Made by a program: the position numbers and the translations under genes. DNA of 64,000 nt from Neoconidiobolus thromboides FSU 785 (lineage: Eukaryota; Entomophthoromycota; Entomophthoromycetes; Entomophthorales; Neoconidiobolaceae): assembly GCA_025603075.1 (NCBI GenBank), contig MU626288.1:1-64000 (forward strand), given 5' to 3'. Position 1 is the stretch's first letter, and each line of letters starts with the position of its first letter. Positions 23,204 to 34,550 of this stretch are shown here, in pieces. Below the pieces are notes generated by a model. That model was not told the DNA's origin. It saw only the letters and a list, made by a program, of their open reading frames with translations, and searched no databases.

Positions 23204-24102
23204 ACCAAAATTGCAAGCATAATAAAAACATCCCAAAGTATTTTTAGTCTATAGTGATGTTAAAAGATATATAACTTTTTATAACTCTTATTATATATGT
23301 TAACTTGAATGTTTTAGCAATAATAAATTATATTATTTGGTTAACATCACAATTACTCTACATATAATATTTGGCGTAATTTATAAAATATTGATCTAGT
23401 ATTATAGCTTTTTTATTCTCTTGTTTTCATTAAGTTATCCTTTAATTTTAATTTGTTATAACTGTTCTTACAAGTCATACTCTTTCAATAACATATGTCG
23501 GTGTTTTTTTGATTTCATTATTTTTCCATTTTTTAAGTGCTATTTGAGTAGAATAATTGCTAGTAAAATCTTAAAAATACATCTCCATATGTCTTATTTC
23601 TACAAAGCAACGTATTTCCATAAAATAACAGGAAACTTTAGTTTGATCGTTTTCAATAAAACAATTCCTCGCTAGAGAAAGTTTGTATCTATAAATTTGG
23701 CCAACTTCAATTTTTTTAACCGAGAACGTTTTAATTTATAAATTAGAACTTAAGTTCGGCTATGCTACACTTGGCTTCATCTTTTGTTTTATTTCTTAAT
23801 AACTTTTTATTCATCCATTAATTGGAAACGTTAATCAATTTAGAAATTTAGTGAATATTTTAAATGAATTTTCAGCTGAAGATAAGCGAATTGGTTCTAG
23901 GAAATGCTATAGCATACTAAAAACATTAACTATTAGAACAAAAAAAATGAGCTGTCTTTAACAGAAATATTGAATCATCATCCAATTTTTTTTGCTAAGC
24001 ATTTTTTACGACAATATAGGCCAATCAAATGCACTCGGTAATCAACTAAAAGTCAGTTATTTTTAAAAAGCAATTTCATTTTAAAACTTGTAATCAAAAC
24101 AG
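23204..24102. other. Intergenic, one MITE
   Basis: Contains MITE copy c and the PAT1 promoter. A spurious frame (23421-23675) runs across the MITE. Nothing else was recognised. Confidence 0.5.
23494..23589 (+). repeat. MITE copy c
   Basis: Runs from TATGTCGGTGTTTTTTTG to ATACATCTCCATA, with TA at both ends. It lies 290 bp beyond the stop codon of the transposase-derived gene. The central TTTTTAAGTGCTATTTGAG matches the other copies. Confidence 0.8.
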
Positions 24103-26329
24103 ATGAGTGGGAGTTTTTTTGGATTTGATACAGCGCTTCCAAAGGGAGGCGGTAGACAAAAAAGTAAAGGAAAAAAAGCAGAGTATGGTGTGCCATTAGA
24201 CGACGATTTATTTGCGATTGATGCTTTAAACGATCAAACTTTTGGTAGCTCTTCATTAGAGAACATTGGTATTAAATTCAATTAAAGTTTGTTTTTTAAC
24301 CTAACATAGTTTAGATAAGGATTTTGATTTTACTGCAAGTAACAAATTGATACCTGAAAGGCCCCTTCCTCCCCAGAATAAGAGAGCTCCACCTGGATTT
24401 AAACCAACTAACGCTATTAAACCGGCTCCAGGGTTGAGTAAGCCTATGGAGATGTGGAACGAGCCAAATGTTCCTGGCCCTGCTTTTGGAGTTAATATTT
24501 CATTAGATGATCTTTTTGGTTCCCCAGCTCCAACCCATGAAGCTCCAGTTTATCTAAAAAAAGTGGATTGGGAAAGTATTAAGCTAGAAAGAAGAAAAGC
24601 AAGGTTATTGAAAGAAGAAAAGATGGTAATTATATTATATTAATAATTGTTTAAAAAAGTTAAATAAAAGACAGGCGAAAGAAGCTAAGTTCATGTGTCA
24701 AAATGATAAGGATTTTGTACTTAGGGTTCAACTTTCACAGTTAGTTTCTAACTCGGATTCTTTAAAAGTGGATGATTTTTATTTCGAAATGCTTAATTCA
24801 TTTACTGGAACTATTGGAAACATTAACGATAAAGGTAATGAGCAAGGGAATAATGGGCGAGGCCATAAAAATAATGAACTGCAAAAGATGCAGAAACAAT
24901 TAGCTAAGGTGGTAGCTGACACTAAAAGAAGACAAGAAAACTCAAAGAAGGGATTAGAAAATGCACTTGGAAAAGTAGCTCAAAAATCAAGCCGCAACCC
25001 TAAAATGGTCTTGCAAGTAAATCATCAGCGATCACCTTCAGAAGGATTAAGTTCAGGCTTGGATATTTTAAATGGTTCTGGTGCAAATACTCAGGTAATT
25101 AACTTAAAACTAAACTGAGCTATTTTTAATAAATAATTAGCGCCCAGCCTCTCTAGGACGCATTACCAACTTGCCATATCGCTCATCCTTTGTTTCACAA
25201 ACGCCATTAGAACGAAAGAAAACTGCATTATTAATTGAAAAGATGTACGTTTATTTACTTGAAATTGAACAATTGGCACGTAATCGACCTATTTTGAAGT
25301 ATGGGACAAATGAAGAAAGAGCTAAGCTTGACGAATGGTAAAGCTATTTTTGAGTCTAAATTTAAGCTAATGTTTATTTTTAATTTAGGGCTAGAAACTT
25401 TGAGTCCGTTTGTATCGATCTTTGGGAAACTTTTGGTATCGGGGATGAAGGGTAATTCTAGTTTATTTATTATTATTATTTTATTTATTTGAATAGAAAC
25501 TCATATTCCATCGTTCATTTTTTAAACTCAGCTAAGGGCAAAAAGCTTATTTTAAGATATGGGAGGTTAATGTCAAGGGATCACACTTTGAACTTTATTT
25601 CAGTTTTGCTTACCCATTTTGAAGACTTGAATGTAGTCAAGAATGGAATATGTCCACCGAAGGGTCGATTACCTCCTATTGTTACAGATGAAATTGAACT
25701 TTTTCTTTCATCCGTGCTACCATTAGTTATGGCCTATATAAGTGAAGCTCCACTTGTAATTGTTAATGGATTACTTTCTATTTTAATGGAAAAGAATAAT
25801 GTGGTTGCTATTTCACGTTCTAAAGTTGGTTTAGCCTTTTTGACCATTTTCTTGACCCGAATTGAAGTACTCAGACAATCAGGAGGAAGTTTTATTGGAA
25901 TGATGGCACCATCGCCTGAAGTGCCATTAGCTAGAAGGTTATAATTTAAAATTCTAAAATAACCAATTATTAATTATTTTATTATAGCTCTGAATTATTC
26001 TCGAATTTATTTAATTCACTACAAAATCATTTTCTGGCCATTTTTCCATCACTCATGTCTCAAATTGATGATTTATACGCTTGGCAGTTTCTGGCTTCTC
26101 TTTCAGTAGGCCTTAATCTTGATCAACAGCATACCCTCGTGTTGGAACTTCGGTAATTTTAAGCTAGATTTTTAATTCACCATTTAATCTTTTTAGTGAT
26201 AAAGTTATTGAGCAAATCACTCTTGCCTCTCGTGGCCATTTACCTAGTGATGTTGCAGCTACTAAAATTACCAATGTTAATCTGTTTTTGCATGCCCTCG
26301 GATTGGATGCTTCTCAAGTTAATGTTTAG
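24103..26329 (+). CDS. Pat1, mRNA decapping activator
   Basis: About eight exons, roughly 630 residues, shorter than yeast Pat1 (796) or human PATL1 (770). The N-terminus SGSFFGFDTALPKGG is the FFGFDT..LP signature of the family, followed by Asp/Phe-rich and Pro-rich segments (PGFKPTNAIKPAPGLSKPM). A middle helical region KMQKQLAKVVADTKRRQENS leads into the C-terminal alpha-helical fold: SLGRITNLPYRSSFVSQTPL, KGKKLILRYGRLMS, then KVIEQITLASRGH near the end. Pat1 links the Dcp1-Dcp2 decapping enzyme to the Lsm1-7 ring in P-bodies. The shortness comes from the region between the N-terminal motif and the helical domain. Introns are 40-60 nt; the first ends at TTTAG near 24315. Confidence 0.92.
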
Positions 26330-27009
26330 TTTTGAGTTTTGCCAAATTAATTTTTTTAGATTAAAAGTAAGCTCTTTGTCAATTGTTATTGCATTGAAAA
26401 TCTTTTTTAAATATAAATATAAATTTTTGTCATTTTACAGTTAAATCTAATATAAAGTAGCTGTTTTTTAGTGTTAAAATTCTATTAGAGAGAAATTTTG
26501 GAGTAAATTTTTTGATTTTTATAAAGTTTGCAGTAATACAATGAAATCAAACTTCGTTATTATTTAATTCTCAAATTCTATACTTGATATGGGGTGCTTT
26601 TTTTGATTTCATTACTTCTCCGTTTTTTAAGCGCTATTTGAGTAGAAAGATTGTTAGTAAAATTGTTAAACAAAAAATACATCCTCATATATTATCTAGG
26701 TACTTAAATTTTAAACTATAAATAAAATTAATTAATATGAAATTATAAATGCTAATTCATTTACAAGATAATTGCTTTTGCAGCAATATTATTGCTAAAG
26801 TTTAATTAGGTAAGTTTTAAATTTTCTACAGAAATGTTATATAAGATAGTGAAAGAAATTACACTATAAATTAGCCCATTTTAAAGCTTTCAGCTAACTG
26901 CTTATACTGAAGGAAGGCAAAGGTACCTAGGAGTCGACTTTTCGATCAATTTTAATATAAAATACTATTATTTAAATATTTCGTTCTCATTTCTTTTTAT
27001 ACAAAATCA
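26330..27009. other. Convergent 3' region with a MITE
   Basis: Lies between PAT1 and the F-box/LRR-like gene. It contains MITE copy d and otherwise only A/T-rich sequence. Confidence 0.5.
26588..26689 (+). repeat. MITE copy d
   Basis: Starts TATGGGGTGCTTTTTTTG and ends AAATACATCCTCATA, with TA flanks. It shares CATTACTTCTCCGTTTTTTA and AGTAGAAAGATTGTTAGTAA with other copies. Confidence 0.85.
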
Positions 27010-28500
27010 TCAAAGCTCAAGATCATTATCCATATCAGAATAAATTGTAATAGCCTTATTATAAGCATCTCTGTGTTTAGATATTATATCTGCATGGTCA
27101 ATATCTTCAGTTTCTACCTCTACTATATCTGGACTTAACTCTAAAAAGCATTCTATAAGTTCTTCATCTACAAACGAGTTACCAAAGCGAAAAGTTTTTA
27201 AGGACATTTTTGTACTGGATATTTCTTTTAGCCTTCTAGCTATGTGTTCTAAATCTAAGTCATCTTCAGCCATTGTATTTGTTACATCTAAATGTTCAAC
27301 AGAAGTTAAATGTAGCCTTAAAAAGTAAATGAATTCTATTCCTATTTTTTCATCTCCATTTCTGAAAGTAAACATTTTTAAATTACAACTTGTCCTTGCT
27401 TTTTTAGGCCTTTTGGATAAATTCACAAAATATTCATCATTTAAATTGCATTGATTAATTACTAATTTATCTAGATTTGGAAGTCGAGTGAAACAGTGAG
27501 TAATTAAGTCTATGTTGAATCCATCACAATTTTCTAAATATAGCTGTCTAAGATTGGGGAACTTTTGGGAATTAAATGTATATTCTACATCCATATTCAT
27601 AAAACACATTGTGATTGATTCCATGGGATAGTTCATATGATTTAAAAGATGCGGCATACGATTTCCATCATCACTAAGTCCTTCAACTCCAAACAATTTA
27701 AACTCATTTAAACTGGGTATATTACTCGCTTTTAACTTTAATTTATGAGCTGCCCTTGATAAACTTCCGATATTACCAATCGAAAGGGACTCTAATTTTG
27801 GTAATGGTGTATCTAAACACATTACAGCACTTTCTACAAAAAAATCACCTAAAAGTTCTAAATCCATTAAATTAGTAAACTTTGATAGTAATGACCGCAT
27901 TAAACTAGCATCTACAGTAGTGAGTCGGCTAAGGTGAAGCACGACAAGCGCATCAGGTACAAAATATAATAATTCATTCAAATAACTGGCATTGATACAC
28001 ATACGCTGTATTTTCAGCGTATCTAAATTTGGGAAGTTAGGTATCTGTGCTAAGTCTTCTGGAGGTTCATCATCAAATGGAGAACCAATATCAAGATGCT
28101 CTAGAGTTGGACCATATGTTGAGTAAACGGCATCTAGAATCTCATTAACATTGCATTCGTCTAAAACAACCATTGTAGCGTTCATACATTTACTAAATAC
28201 ATAAACATAAAACTCAGTACTTTGACATGTGTTAATTGTTATTGTTTTAACTATATTACCAAAAGTAGTTAAATTGTTATCCAGTTCGTCCATATCTCCC
28301 CTTAGCCAGTCATCAGTCAAATCTTCTAAAAAACTAACAAAGATTTGCCAAGAAAAGGCTTGACTTAGGTCCATCAATCTTATCCGGTCTGAAGTTGGCA
28401 AATATTCCACGATACTTTTTATAACATTATCATTGTATTTATTTATCTCTTTCTTAGGCCCATATACTCTTTTTTTTGTTATATGCTTATTATCCATCAT
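27010..28500 (-). CDS. F-box/LRR-like protein, lineage-specific type
   Basis: Single exon, 496 residues. The N-terminal part, YNDNVIKSIVEYLPTSDRIR then LMDLSQAFSWQIFVSF, resembles a diverged F-box. The rest consists of irregular LRR-like units, for example ATMVVLDECN, LEHLDIGSPF, LDTLKIQRMCINASYLNELL, LPKLESLSIGNIGSL, LRQLYLENCDG, LDKLVINQCNLND and VEHLDVTNTMAEDDL. The C-terminus is acidic. It differs from the FBXL at 10406-11591, which has regular Cys-type repeats. Proteins of this style are, as far as I recall, expanded in Entomophthoromycotina. The substrate is unknown. It is intronless, which would fit a recently expanded family. Confidence 0.8.
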   Translation of the reverse strand: MMDNKHITKKRVYGPKKEINKYNDNVIKSIVEYLPTSDRIRLMDLSQAFSWQIFVSFLEDLTDDWLRGDMDELDNNLTTFGNIVKTITINTCQSTEFYVYVFSKCMNATMVVLDECNVNEILDAVYSTYGPTLEHLDIGSPFDDEPPEDLAQIPNFPNLDTLKIQRMCINASYLNELLYFVPDALVVLHLSRLTTVDASLMRSLLSKFTNLMDLELLGDFFVESAVMCLDTPLPKLESLSIGNIGSLSRAAHKLKLKASNIPSLNEFKLFGVEGLSDDGNRMPHLLNHMNYPMESITMCFMNMDVEYTFNSQKFPNLRQLYLENCDGFNIDLITHCFTRLPNLDKLVINQCNLNDEYFVNLSKRPKKARTSCNLKMFTFRNGDEKIGIEFIYFLRLHLTSVEHLDVTNTMAEDDLDLEHIARRLKEISSTKMSLKTFRFGNSFVDEELIECFLELSPDIVEVETEDIDHADIISKHRDAYNKAITIYSDMDNDLEL

Positions 28501-29608
28501 TTGAAATTTAATATAAAATAGTTGCTATCAATTACTGTTATTTTCTATTACTAGCTAGTAGGTCAATACTAAATTTTGAGTTTTGGTTGAATCAAAGTCA
28601 GCTAGCATTTTACATTTTTTTTGCATTAATTCATTTGCTAACTTTTTAAAAAAATGGACAAATTATTATGGGAGTTGTTGACGTTGATTGACTACTGTAG
28701 TCACTAATTAATTAGCTATTCAGTAATTTTTTTACTGGTATTAAGTTTTTTGTATCTATGAATGTTCTCATAAAATCATATATATATAAATTGGGCAACT
28801 ATCTAATGTTATACGAAATATATGGCCCACCTATGCTTGAAATAACTTTTGATATTGAGAGACTCAAAAATTATATTTTATAATAAAATACCACAATTAG
28901 ATGAGCAATATTCATATCAAACTAATGACAAACAATATATCAATATAACGATAAGCATATAAATAAAAAGGCAAATAAGAGCAAATGTCTAATAGGTTGG
29001 GCCCAATGTAAGTAGTGGAATTAGATGCCAAAATCAAACAAAAAGCACTTTGAGTGTAGGTCTATTTTTACAGGAATATCGTAAAATATCGCATTTTTAC
29101 TGATATTAAATAGTTATTTTTTCTAACTTTAACATAAAAAATAAGCTTAGGCAGGTTACTAAGCCTTAGATAAATAAGAATACTAAAAGATGTTTTGATT
29201 AGAAATATTAATAACTTTAGATGAAAATACGTATTACAGTCTATATAATGAAACATCTCTAAAATAGATCTTTTGAGTTAACCTTTTATTTCAAGAAAAT
29301 GTCACAAAGTTCATTTGTTTAACAGAACAGATGGAAATATAAATTTGAAAGTAAATTTTGAATTTAGCATAAATATAGAATAAACATTTATTCAAATACA
29401 TGCTTGAGTATAATAGTTCACTATTATTAAAACAAAAAAGTGATTATATTAACATTGAAATATGAATATAGTGTATCCAAAATAAAAAATACAAGGCATT
29501 AATATGATACTTTTTACGATAAAATAGTATCAGCATACAAGCTTAGAATAAATTAGTTAAATTAGTTAAATAATAAAATGTTCATATATTAAATCATAAA
29601 ATTAATCT
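28501..29608. other. Intergenic, no gene seen
   Basis: Holds the F-box/LRR promoter and the 3' side of the secreted-protein gene. Only A/T-rich sequence and short spurious frames are present. Confidence 0.5.
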
Positions 29609-30352
29609 TTATTCATACTTTTCTACTTTACAACTGGCATTGAAGCTAGCAGTAACATAGTCGCCTTTAAAGGATTCTTGAATGGTGTTATAATGAGCTT
29701 TGTCTTTAACATATAAATCAATTTGACCAGCACCGAAAGACCAAGATACATCAACAACTTTGAAACAACCATTGTGTGTTTTACCGTTTGGTAATTTCAA
29801 TCCGTCAAATTCGTTAATATGAACTAAAGTACCTGTAGGATAGTCGTTGTTAGCAAGAGAAGTGTAAATTTCAAGAGGATCTCCTTTTGACCCTATTGGC
29901 TCTGATTTGATAAAACAGTCACAAGCTTGATCTCCACAATTGATGAATTGCCCATCCCTTAAAACACCACTACCTTCTAAATGTACAGTTTCCCAATACT
30001 CGTTAGATACTTTGGCAAGCGTACCTTTAGTACTACAATCTGGGATAGCTTTCTCTTCTCCCAATGTAAAATCTTTTTCGTCAGTAATCCAATAGTATGT
30101 AAATTTAGTTGAAGTACCAGCTCCACCCAAATTACCGCCCTTTGATCTACCATCTTCTTCAGCTACCTTGTTCTCTTCTTCGCCACTTGCTGGGATATTT
30201 GGTAATTCAACTGAGTCTTCATTGGTAATTTTGATCCCAGCTGAAGTAGAATCGAGAGAAGCTTCTAACTCGGTTTCTTCAAGAGGTAAGGAAAGAACAC
30301 CACTCATAAAGGCAGCAACGAACAAAGGGTAAAATAATTGATTAAATTTCAT
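29609..30352 (-). CDS. Secreted 3D-domain (double-psi beta-barrel) protein
   Basis: Single exon, 247 residues. A signal peptide is clear (MKFNQLFYPLFVAAFMSGVL, cleavage probably just after LSLP). An acidic, probably processed or disordered pro-region follows to about residue 75. The C-terminal domain starts TKFTYYWITDEKDF and carries YWETVHLEGSGVLRDGQFIN, YPTGTLVHINEFDGLKLPNG, CFKVVDVSWSFGAGQIDLYV. The order (YYW-like start, EGSG-L-DG, then Asp-x-PTGT, VDV, IDLYV) is that of the 3D domain found in bacterial lytic-transglycosylase-like and in secreted fungal proteins. All three Asp positions appear present. Six Cys in the mature part suggest disulfides. It could act on cell-wall polymers, but the substrate is not shown by the sequence. 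Confidence 0.75.
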   Translation of the reverse strand: MKFNQLFYPLFVAAFMSGVLSLPLEETELEASLDSTSAGIKITNEDSVELPNIPASGEEENKVAEEDGRSKGGNLGGAGTSTKFTYYWITDEKDFTLGEEKAIPDCSTKGTLAKVSNEYWETVHLEGSGVLRDGQFINCGDQACDCFIKSEPIGSKGDPLEIYTSLANNDYPTGTLVHINEFDGLKLPNGKTHNGCFKVVDVSWSFGAGQIDLYVKDKAHYNTIQESFKGDYVTASFNASCKVEKYE

Positions 30353-31439
30353 TATAACTTATTTATCAAAAATAAAGTAAATTTTTTAAAGTATAGTTTG
30401 ATAGCTACACATTGTTTTTATAGTTATTTTATTATTTTAGAGATGTTATAATGTTCCATTTTTATATTTTAATTTATTAGTTTATTATTTCCTTGGCTTT
30501 CAATTTATTATATGTTCTGTGACACTGATTGTTTTTAAAAATATACTTTATTGGTAATTATTTTGGCTATTTGGAATTCTGGTTTTTCTACAGATGTTTA
30601 TAAATTTTTAGGAAAAATATACAGCTATCTCTATTTTGCATTTGTAAATATTATAAATATTATAATAGTGTTCATTTATCGATTTTGTAATTTAATTCAA
30701 AAAAAGATGGTATTTAATATAACCTATCAAACAATAATACTAAAGGAATGTATATAAGATTTAGTAAATTATATTTCAATAAGTCAAATTAAATATTATC
30801 AAGCTTTTAAAAGCACTTTAGATCTAAGATTATAGCAATTTATTATGAACTTATTAGCTGAACTTAATTACATTTTTAGAACAACTTTGATTTTTTTATT
30901 CCATGTTTGATTGTTTAATTAATTCCTATTATAATATTTTAATCCTATTTATCATACATTAGATAATGTTAAAACACGATAATATTCATGATAAGAGTAT
31001 TTTTTTAGTTTTATTTGTTGAAAGTGGCTTTTCAATTTCAATACTTAAACTATTAAATTCCAAAATACCTACTGGAAACTAAAATATTTGTTTACTATAA
31101 TCTTATCAGAAGAACTATTGGGAATTTGTTTAATTATGGTATAATTTAATACATTTAATTTAAAGGTAAATGTATTAAATTTAAAGTATCTTATGAAGGA
31201 AACAAAAAGCTGGGGGAGTTCTAGCCTTAAACCCCAAGAAGGTTATTTGTAATAGTGTTGCGAATGTTTTTTATCAATACTTTGTTCAATTTTAAGCGAC
31301 TTAAATTTTAAATAAAACAGCCTGAATGTTTTTTTTGATATTAATAATTAAAAATGATATTTGATAAATAAATTAATCATGAAAGTAATATCCCACATTT
31401 GATAATGGTATACGAATAAAACATGTTTATTAAATATAA
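30353..31439. other. Intergenic, no gene seen
   Basis: Promoter side of the secreted-protein gene and 3' side of the first O-methyltransferase gene. Short frames here are A/T-rich and lack family features. Confidence 0.5.
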
Positions 31440-32256
31440 CTAATAACTAGATTTAATAGTGGAAACCATAATACCATCCTTAATAGAAAGTCCATGACCT
31501 TCCATTAAAAATTCATGAATTTCAGAGTCAAACTTTGGGTGATTATTAACATGCTTAATGTATTCTGGGGCTCCTGGATAGATAACATTGTCTGCAATAA
31601 TAACGGAATTATTGGCAAATAGCTTGGAATTGTCTGCTAAATTAAAGTCACTGACATAAGCTGACTTAATATGATCAATAAAAAATAAATCAATGGTAGT
31701 AATATTATGGTCTTTTTGGAGTTTAGGCAAGACTGTTGCTAAATCTCCGTTAAGCACTGTAATTTTGTTTTCTAAACCTGCAAATTTGATTACCTAATAG
31801 TATGATATTAGTTACATACTGGCTATATTATAAATACTTACTCTTTCCATTACGGATACAAGTATGGAATCATACTCAACAGAATAAAAATGGGCACTGG
31901 GATCATTTTTAATTAAATTTCCCATATAAATGGAACTGTAACCAATATAGCCTCCTAACTCAACTAATACCTAAAATTGTGAATTAAACTCATATTTTTT
32001 ATACAACTATTATAATTACTTTGGGTTTTCTCTGTTCAATATTTTGTTTTAAAATAGTCCCTTTTTTATCACCAACAATCATAATAGGCTCATGTTCATA
32101 AAAATAATCTTCAAAAGCTTTAAGCACGGACTCTGGATTTCCTTTAACTGCAGTGGAAAATATGTAATTAATTACGTTTTTTACTTCTATAAAATCACAT
32201 TTATTAACTATAATATTTTATTGCTATTAATAATTACTCTTATAATCGATATCCAT
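31440..32256 (-). CDS. COMT-like O-methyltransferase (copy 1)
   Basis: Four exons, about 225 residues, close to the soluble COMT length. Exon 1 is only MDIDYK plus one base. Exon 2 gives NPESVLKAFEDYFYEHEPIM and MIVGDKKGTIL. Exon 3 has the SAM-binding LVELGGYIGYSSIYMG and FYSVEYD, exon 4 FAGLENKITVLNGDL, LFFIDHIKSAY and IIADNVIYPGAPEYIKHV. The DH and ADN motifs supply the Mg-binding Asp, Asp and Asn of the COMT family (rat D141, D169, N170). It methylates a catechol-type hydroxyl with SAM, but the natural substrate is unknown. No signal peptide. A paralogue with the same exon layout lies upstream at 33746-34550 on the same strand. Confidence 0.9.
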
Positions 32257-33745
32257 TTTTTATTTTATTCAAAAGTAATTTATTTTCGTCCTTTTATATA
32301 CTTTTTATGAGCTATTAAGCCGAGAGTAATTTTTAACTTTGATGTCAAAACTAAATGCGAAATGCCATTATCGGTATTTCGGAATTTTCTAATCTGATAA
32401 AGTTTATTTATTAAAAGTTGAAGTCTTAAATGACGAAAATTTCTTTTATAGAATTATCAGTATTAAATACTTTTTTATTCTAATTACATCACTAGAATTA
32501 ATAGCATATGAGTATTCATTGGATTGTCTTTAAAAAGTATATTTTTAATGAGTTTATAAAACCGCTTTATTGTCACTTAAAATATTATTTTTAAAGCATA
32601 TCTCCAGCTCATCTTAGTTAAATCATTGAGTCATAAAGCAAAGTATTTAATAGTCATTGAAATTAGTAACTTAAATGTTAAAATTTCCAAGAGTACCTTA
32701 TACTATTACTTTAATTAATTTTATATAGATACCCCTAGTCAATTACATACATTACTTTAATAATTTAGCATATTTAAGCCTTATAGATCAAATCCACTGT
32801 TTTAGCTCTGGTAATATATAACCCATTACGGATACTCCTTCTAATTCTAAGCTTTTATTATTTAAAAATACAGACTAGTATTGGGGACGTTTTTTTTTGC
32901 TTCATTACTTTTTCCATCTTTTAAGCGTTGTTTACATGGAAAAATTATTAGTAAAATTATTAAATACAAAAATACATCCCCATTACTATTTTTATTCTAG
33001 TGTGTAAGAATTAATCTTTGCCCAAAAAACAAGGGATGACCAAAATTTTCCCAAACTGGGTTTCATTTAAAAGATCAAAAAATAAAGTTCATGACTAGGC
33101 TTTTGTGAATCAAGTCATTGTTGAAAACTGGTATTAGACATCAAATGACCTGGGTCACTAAATCACATCTACCCTGCTACCTTTTCAAATTTTGACTTGG
33201 AATTAACATAGATAATAATTAAAATAGTTTTTTTAATAAAGAAGGCATGAGTATTTCTCTCATACTATTTATGCTTAATTTACTATTTTCATGATAAACT
33301 GAGACTGGGAAAAAGTTGTACCTTGGGTTTAAATTAATCCATATACACATTTATAAATTTTAGTTGAATTAAAAAGTAGGCACACTCTTTCTGTCAGGAT
33401 CAAAAAGCTTATAGAAATTAGTGATTTGAAGGATTGTACTAGTCTTATAGGCAGCCTCTAAGCTCGTTTTAACCATATATATAATAACAAATACTGTCAA
33501 AGTAAAAGTAATTGTAGTTTTTTTTAACAAATTTCAGTCTAATAGAGCTTGAAGCAATTGATTTACTTTGAATTTTACTTTTGAAGTTTTGTTATAAAAA
33601 TCTTCCCTATTTTCAATTAGTTGTCATTATTACAACTTTACATAAAAGGTGTAGTATATAACTTAACTGTTTTCAGAAGCAGTTATTTAAATAAAAACTC
33701 AAATACAATAAGTACTAAGCTATAATATAACACAACCTTTTTTTA
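32257..33745. other. Spacer between the two COMT-like genes
   Basis: About 1.5 kb, containing the promoter of copy 1, the 3' side of copy 2 and MITE copy e. No other gene was recognised. Confidence 0.5.
32879..32986 (+). repeat. MITE copy e
   Basis: Begins TATTGGGGACGTTTTTTTTT and ends AAATACATCCCCATTA, with TA at both outer ends. The inner arms read TTTTTCCAT and ATGGAAAAA. It lies between the two COMT-like paralogues. Confidence 0.85.
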
Positions 33746-34550
33746 TTAAACCTTGACTTTAGTAACCATTATACCATCAGTATGAACATGACCTTTAGCC
33801 TCAAGTAAGAACTCATAGGTTTTTGACTCAAAATCTTGATGGTTACTAACATATTCAACATAATCTGGAGCACCTGGCCATATAACATTATCAGCAATAA
33901 TAATTGAATTTGAATGAAATAATTTAGCTTCGTTGGCTAATTTAAAGTCATTGAGATACTCAGTTTTGATATGATCCAAGAAAAATAGGTCTACTTTTTC
34001 AACTTTATGTACCTCTTTAAGTTCGGATAATACTGCTTTTAAGTTTCCACTAAGTACAGTGACTTTATCTTGTAATCCAGCAAATTTGAGTACCTATAAG
34101 AGATCAACACCTATAAATAAAATTAAATAGTAGTTTACTTTTTCCATCACACATACAAGGATAGGGTCAAATTCTACAGAGTAAAAATGAGCGCCTGGGA
34201 TATCCTTTATTAATTGAGCCATAAAGATAGCACTGTAACCAATATAGCCACCTAGTTCTAAGATGACCTATAATCATTTATTGTTAAATCAGTATAATTC
34301 GAACTTAGTTATTACCTTTGGCTGTTTAGCTTGAATATGCTCTTTTAAAATACTACCCTTTTTTTCGCCAACGATCATGATATGCTCCGTTTGGTAGAAA
34401 TAAGATTCAAAAGCCTTAATAACTGACTCTGGATTACCTTCAGTTGCATGACTGAAGATATGTTTTAATACATTTTGAACTTCTAAATAAACTTATTAGG
34501 TTTGGATTTTGAAAAATTTAGCAATAATTACGTTTATAGTTAATATCCAT
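33746..34550 (-). CDS. COMT-like O-methyltransferase (copy 2)
   Basis: Four exons with splice positions matching copy 1: MDINYK, then VQNVLKHIFSHATEGNPES, then ILELGGYIGYSAIFMAQLIK with FYSVEFD, then FAGLQDKVTVLSGNL, LFFLDHIKTEYLND and IIADNVIWPGAPDYVEYV. The metal-binding DH and ADN motifs are kept. The two proteins look more than half identical by eye, with the C-terminal tail the most different (copy 1 ends STIKSSY, copy 2 ends VTKVKV). A tandem duplication followed by divergence explains the pair. Function as for copy 1, substrate unknown. Confidence 0.9.

Noticed and set aside
20077-23500. MITE-type ends flanking the transposase-derived gene
   Set aside because: The only TATGGGG-type repeat nearby is the complete MITE copy c downstream; no matching partner lies upstream.
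23421-23675. 84-codon frame
   Set aside because: It runs through MITE copy c and has no conserved features.
30551-30757. 68-codon frame rich in Ile, Phe and Tyr
   Set aside because: Composition is what A/T-rich intergenic DNA gives by chance; no family features.
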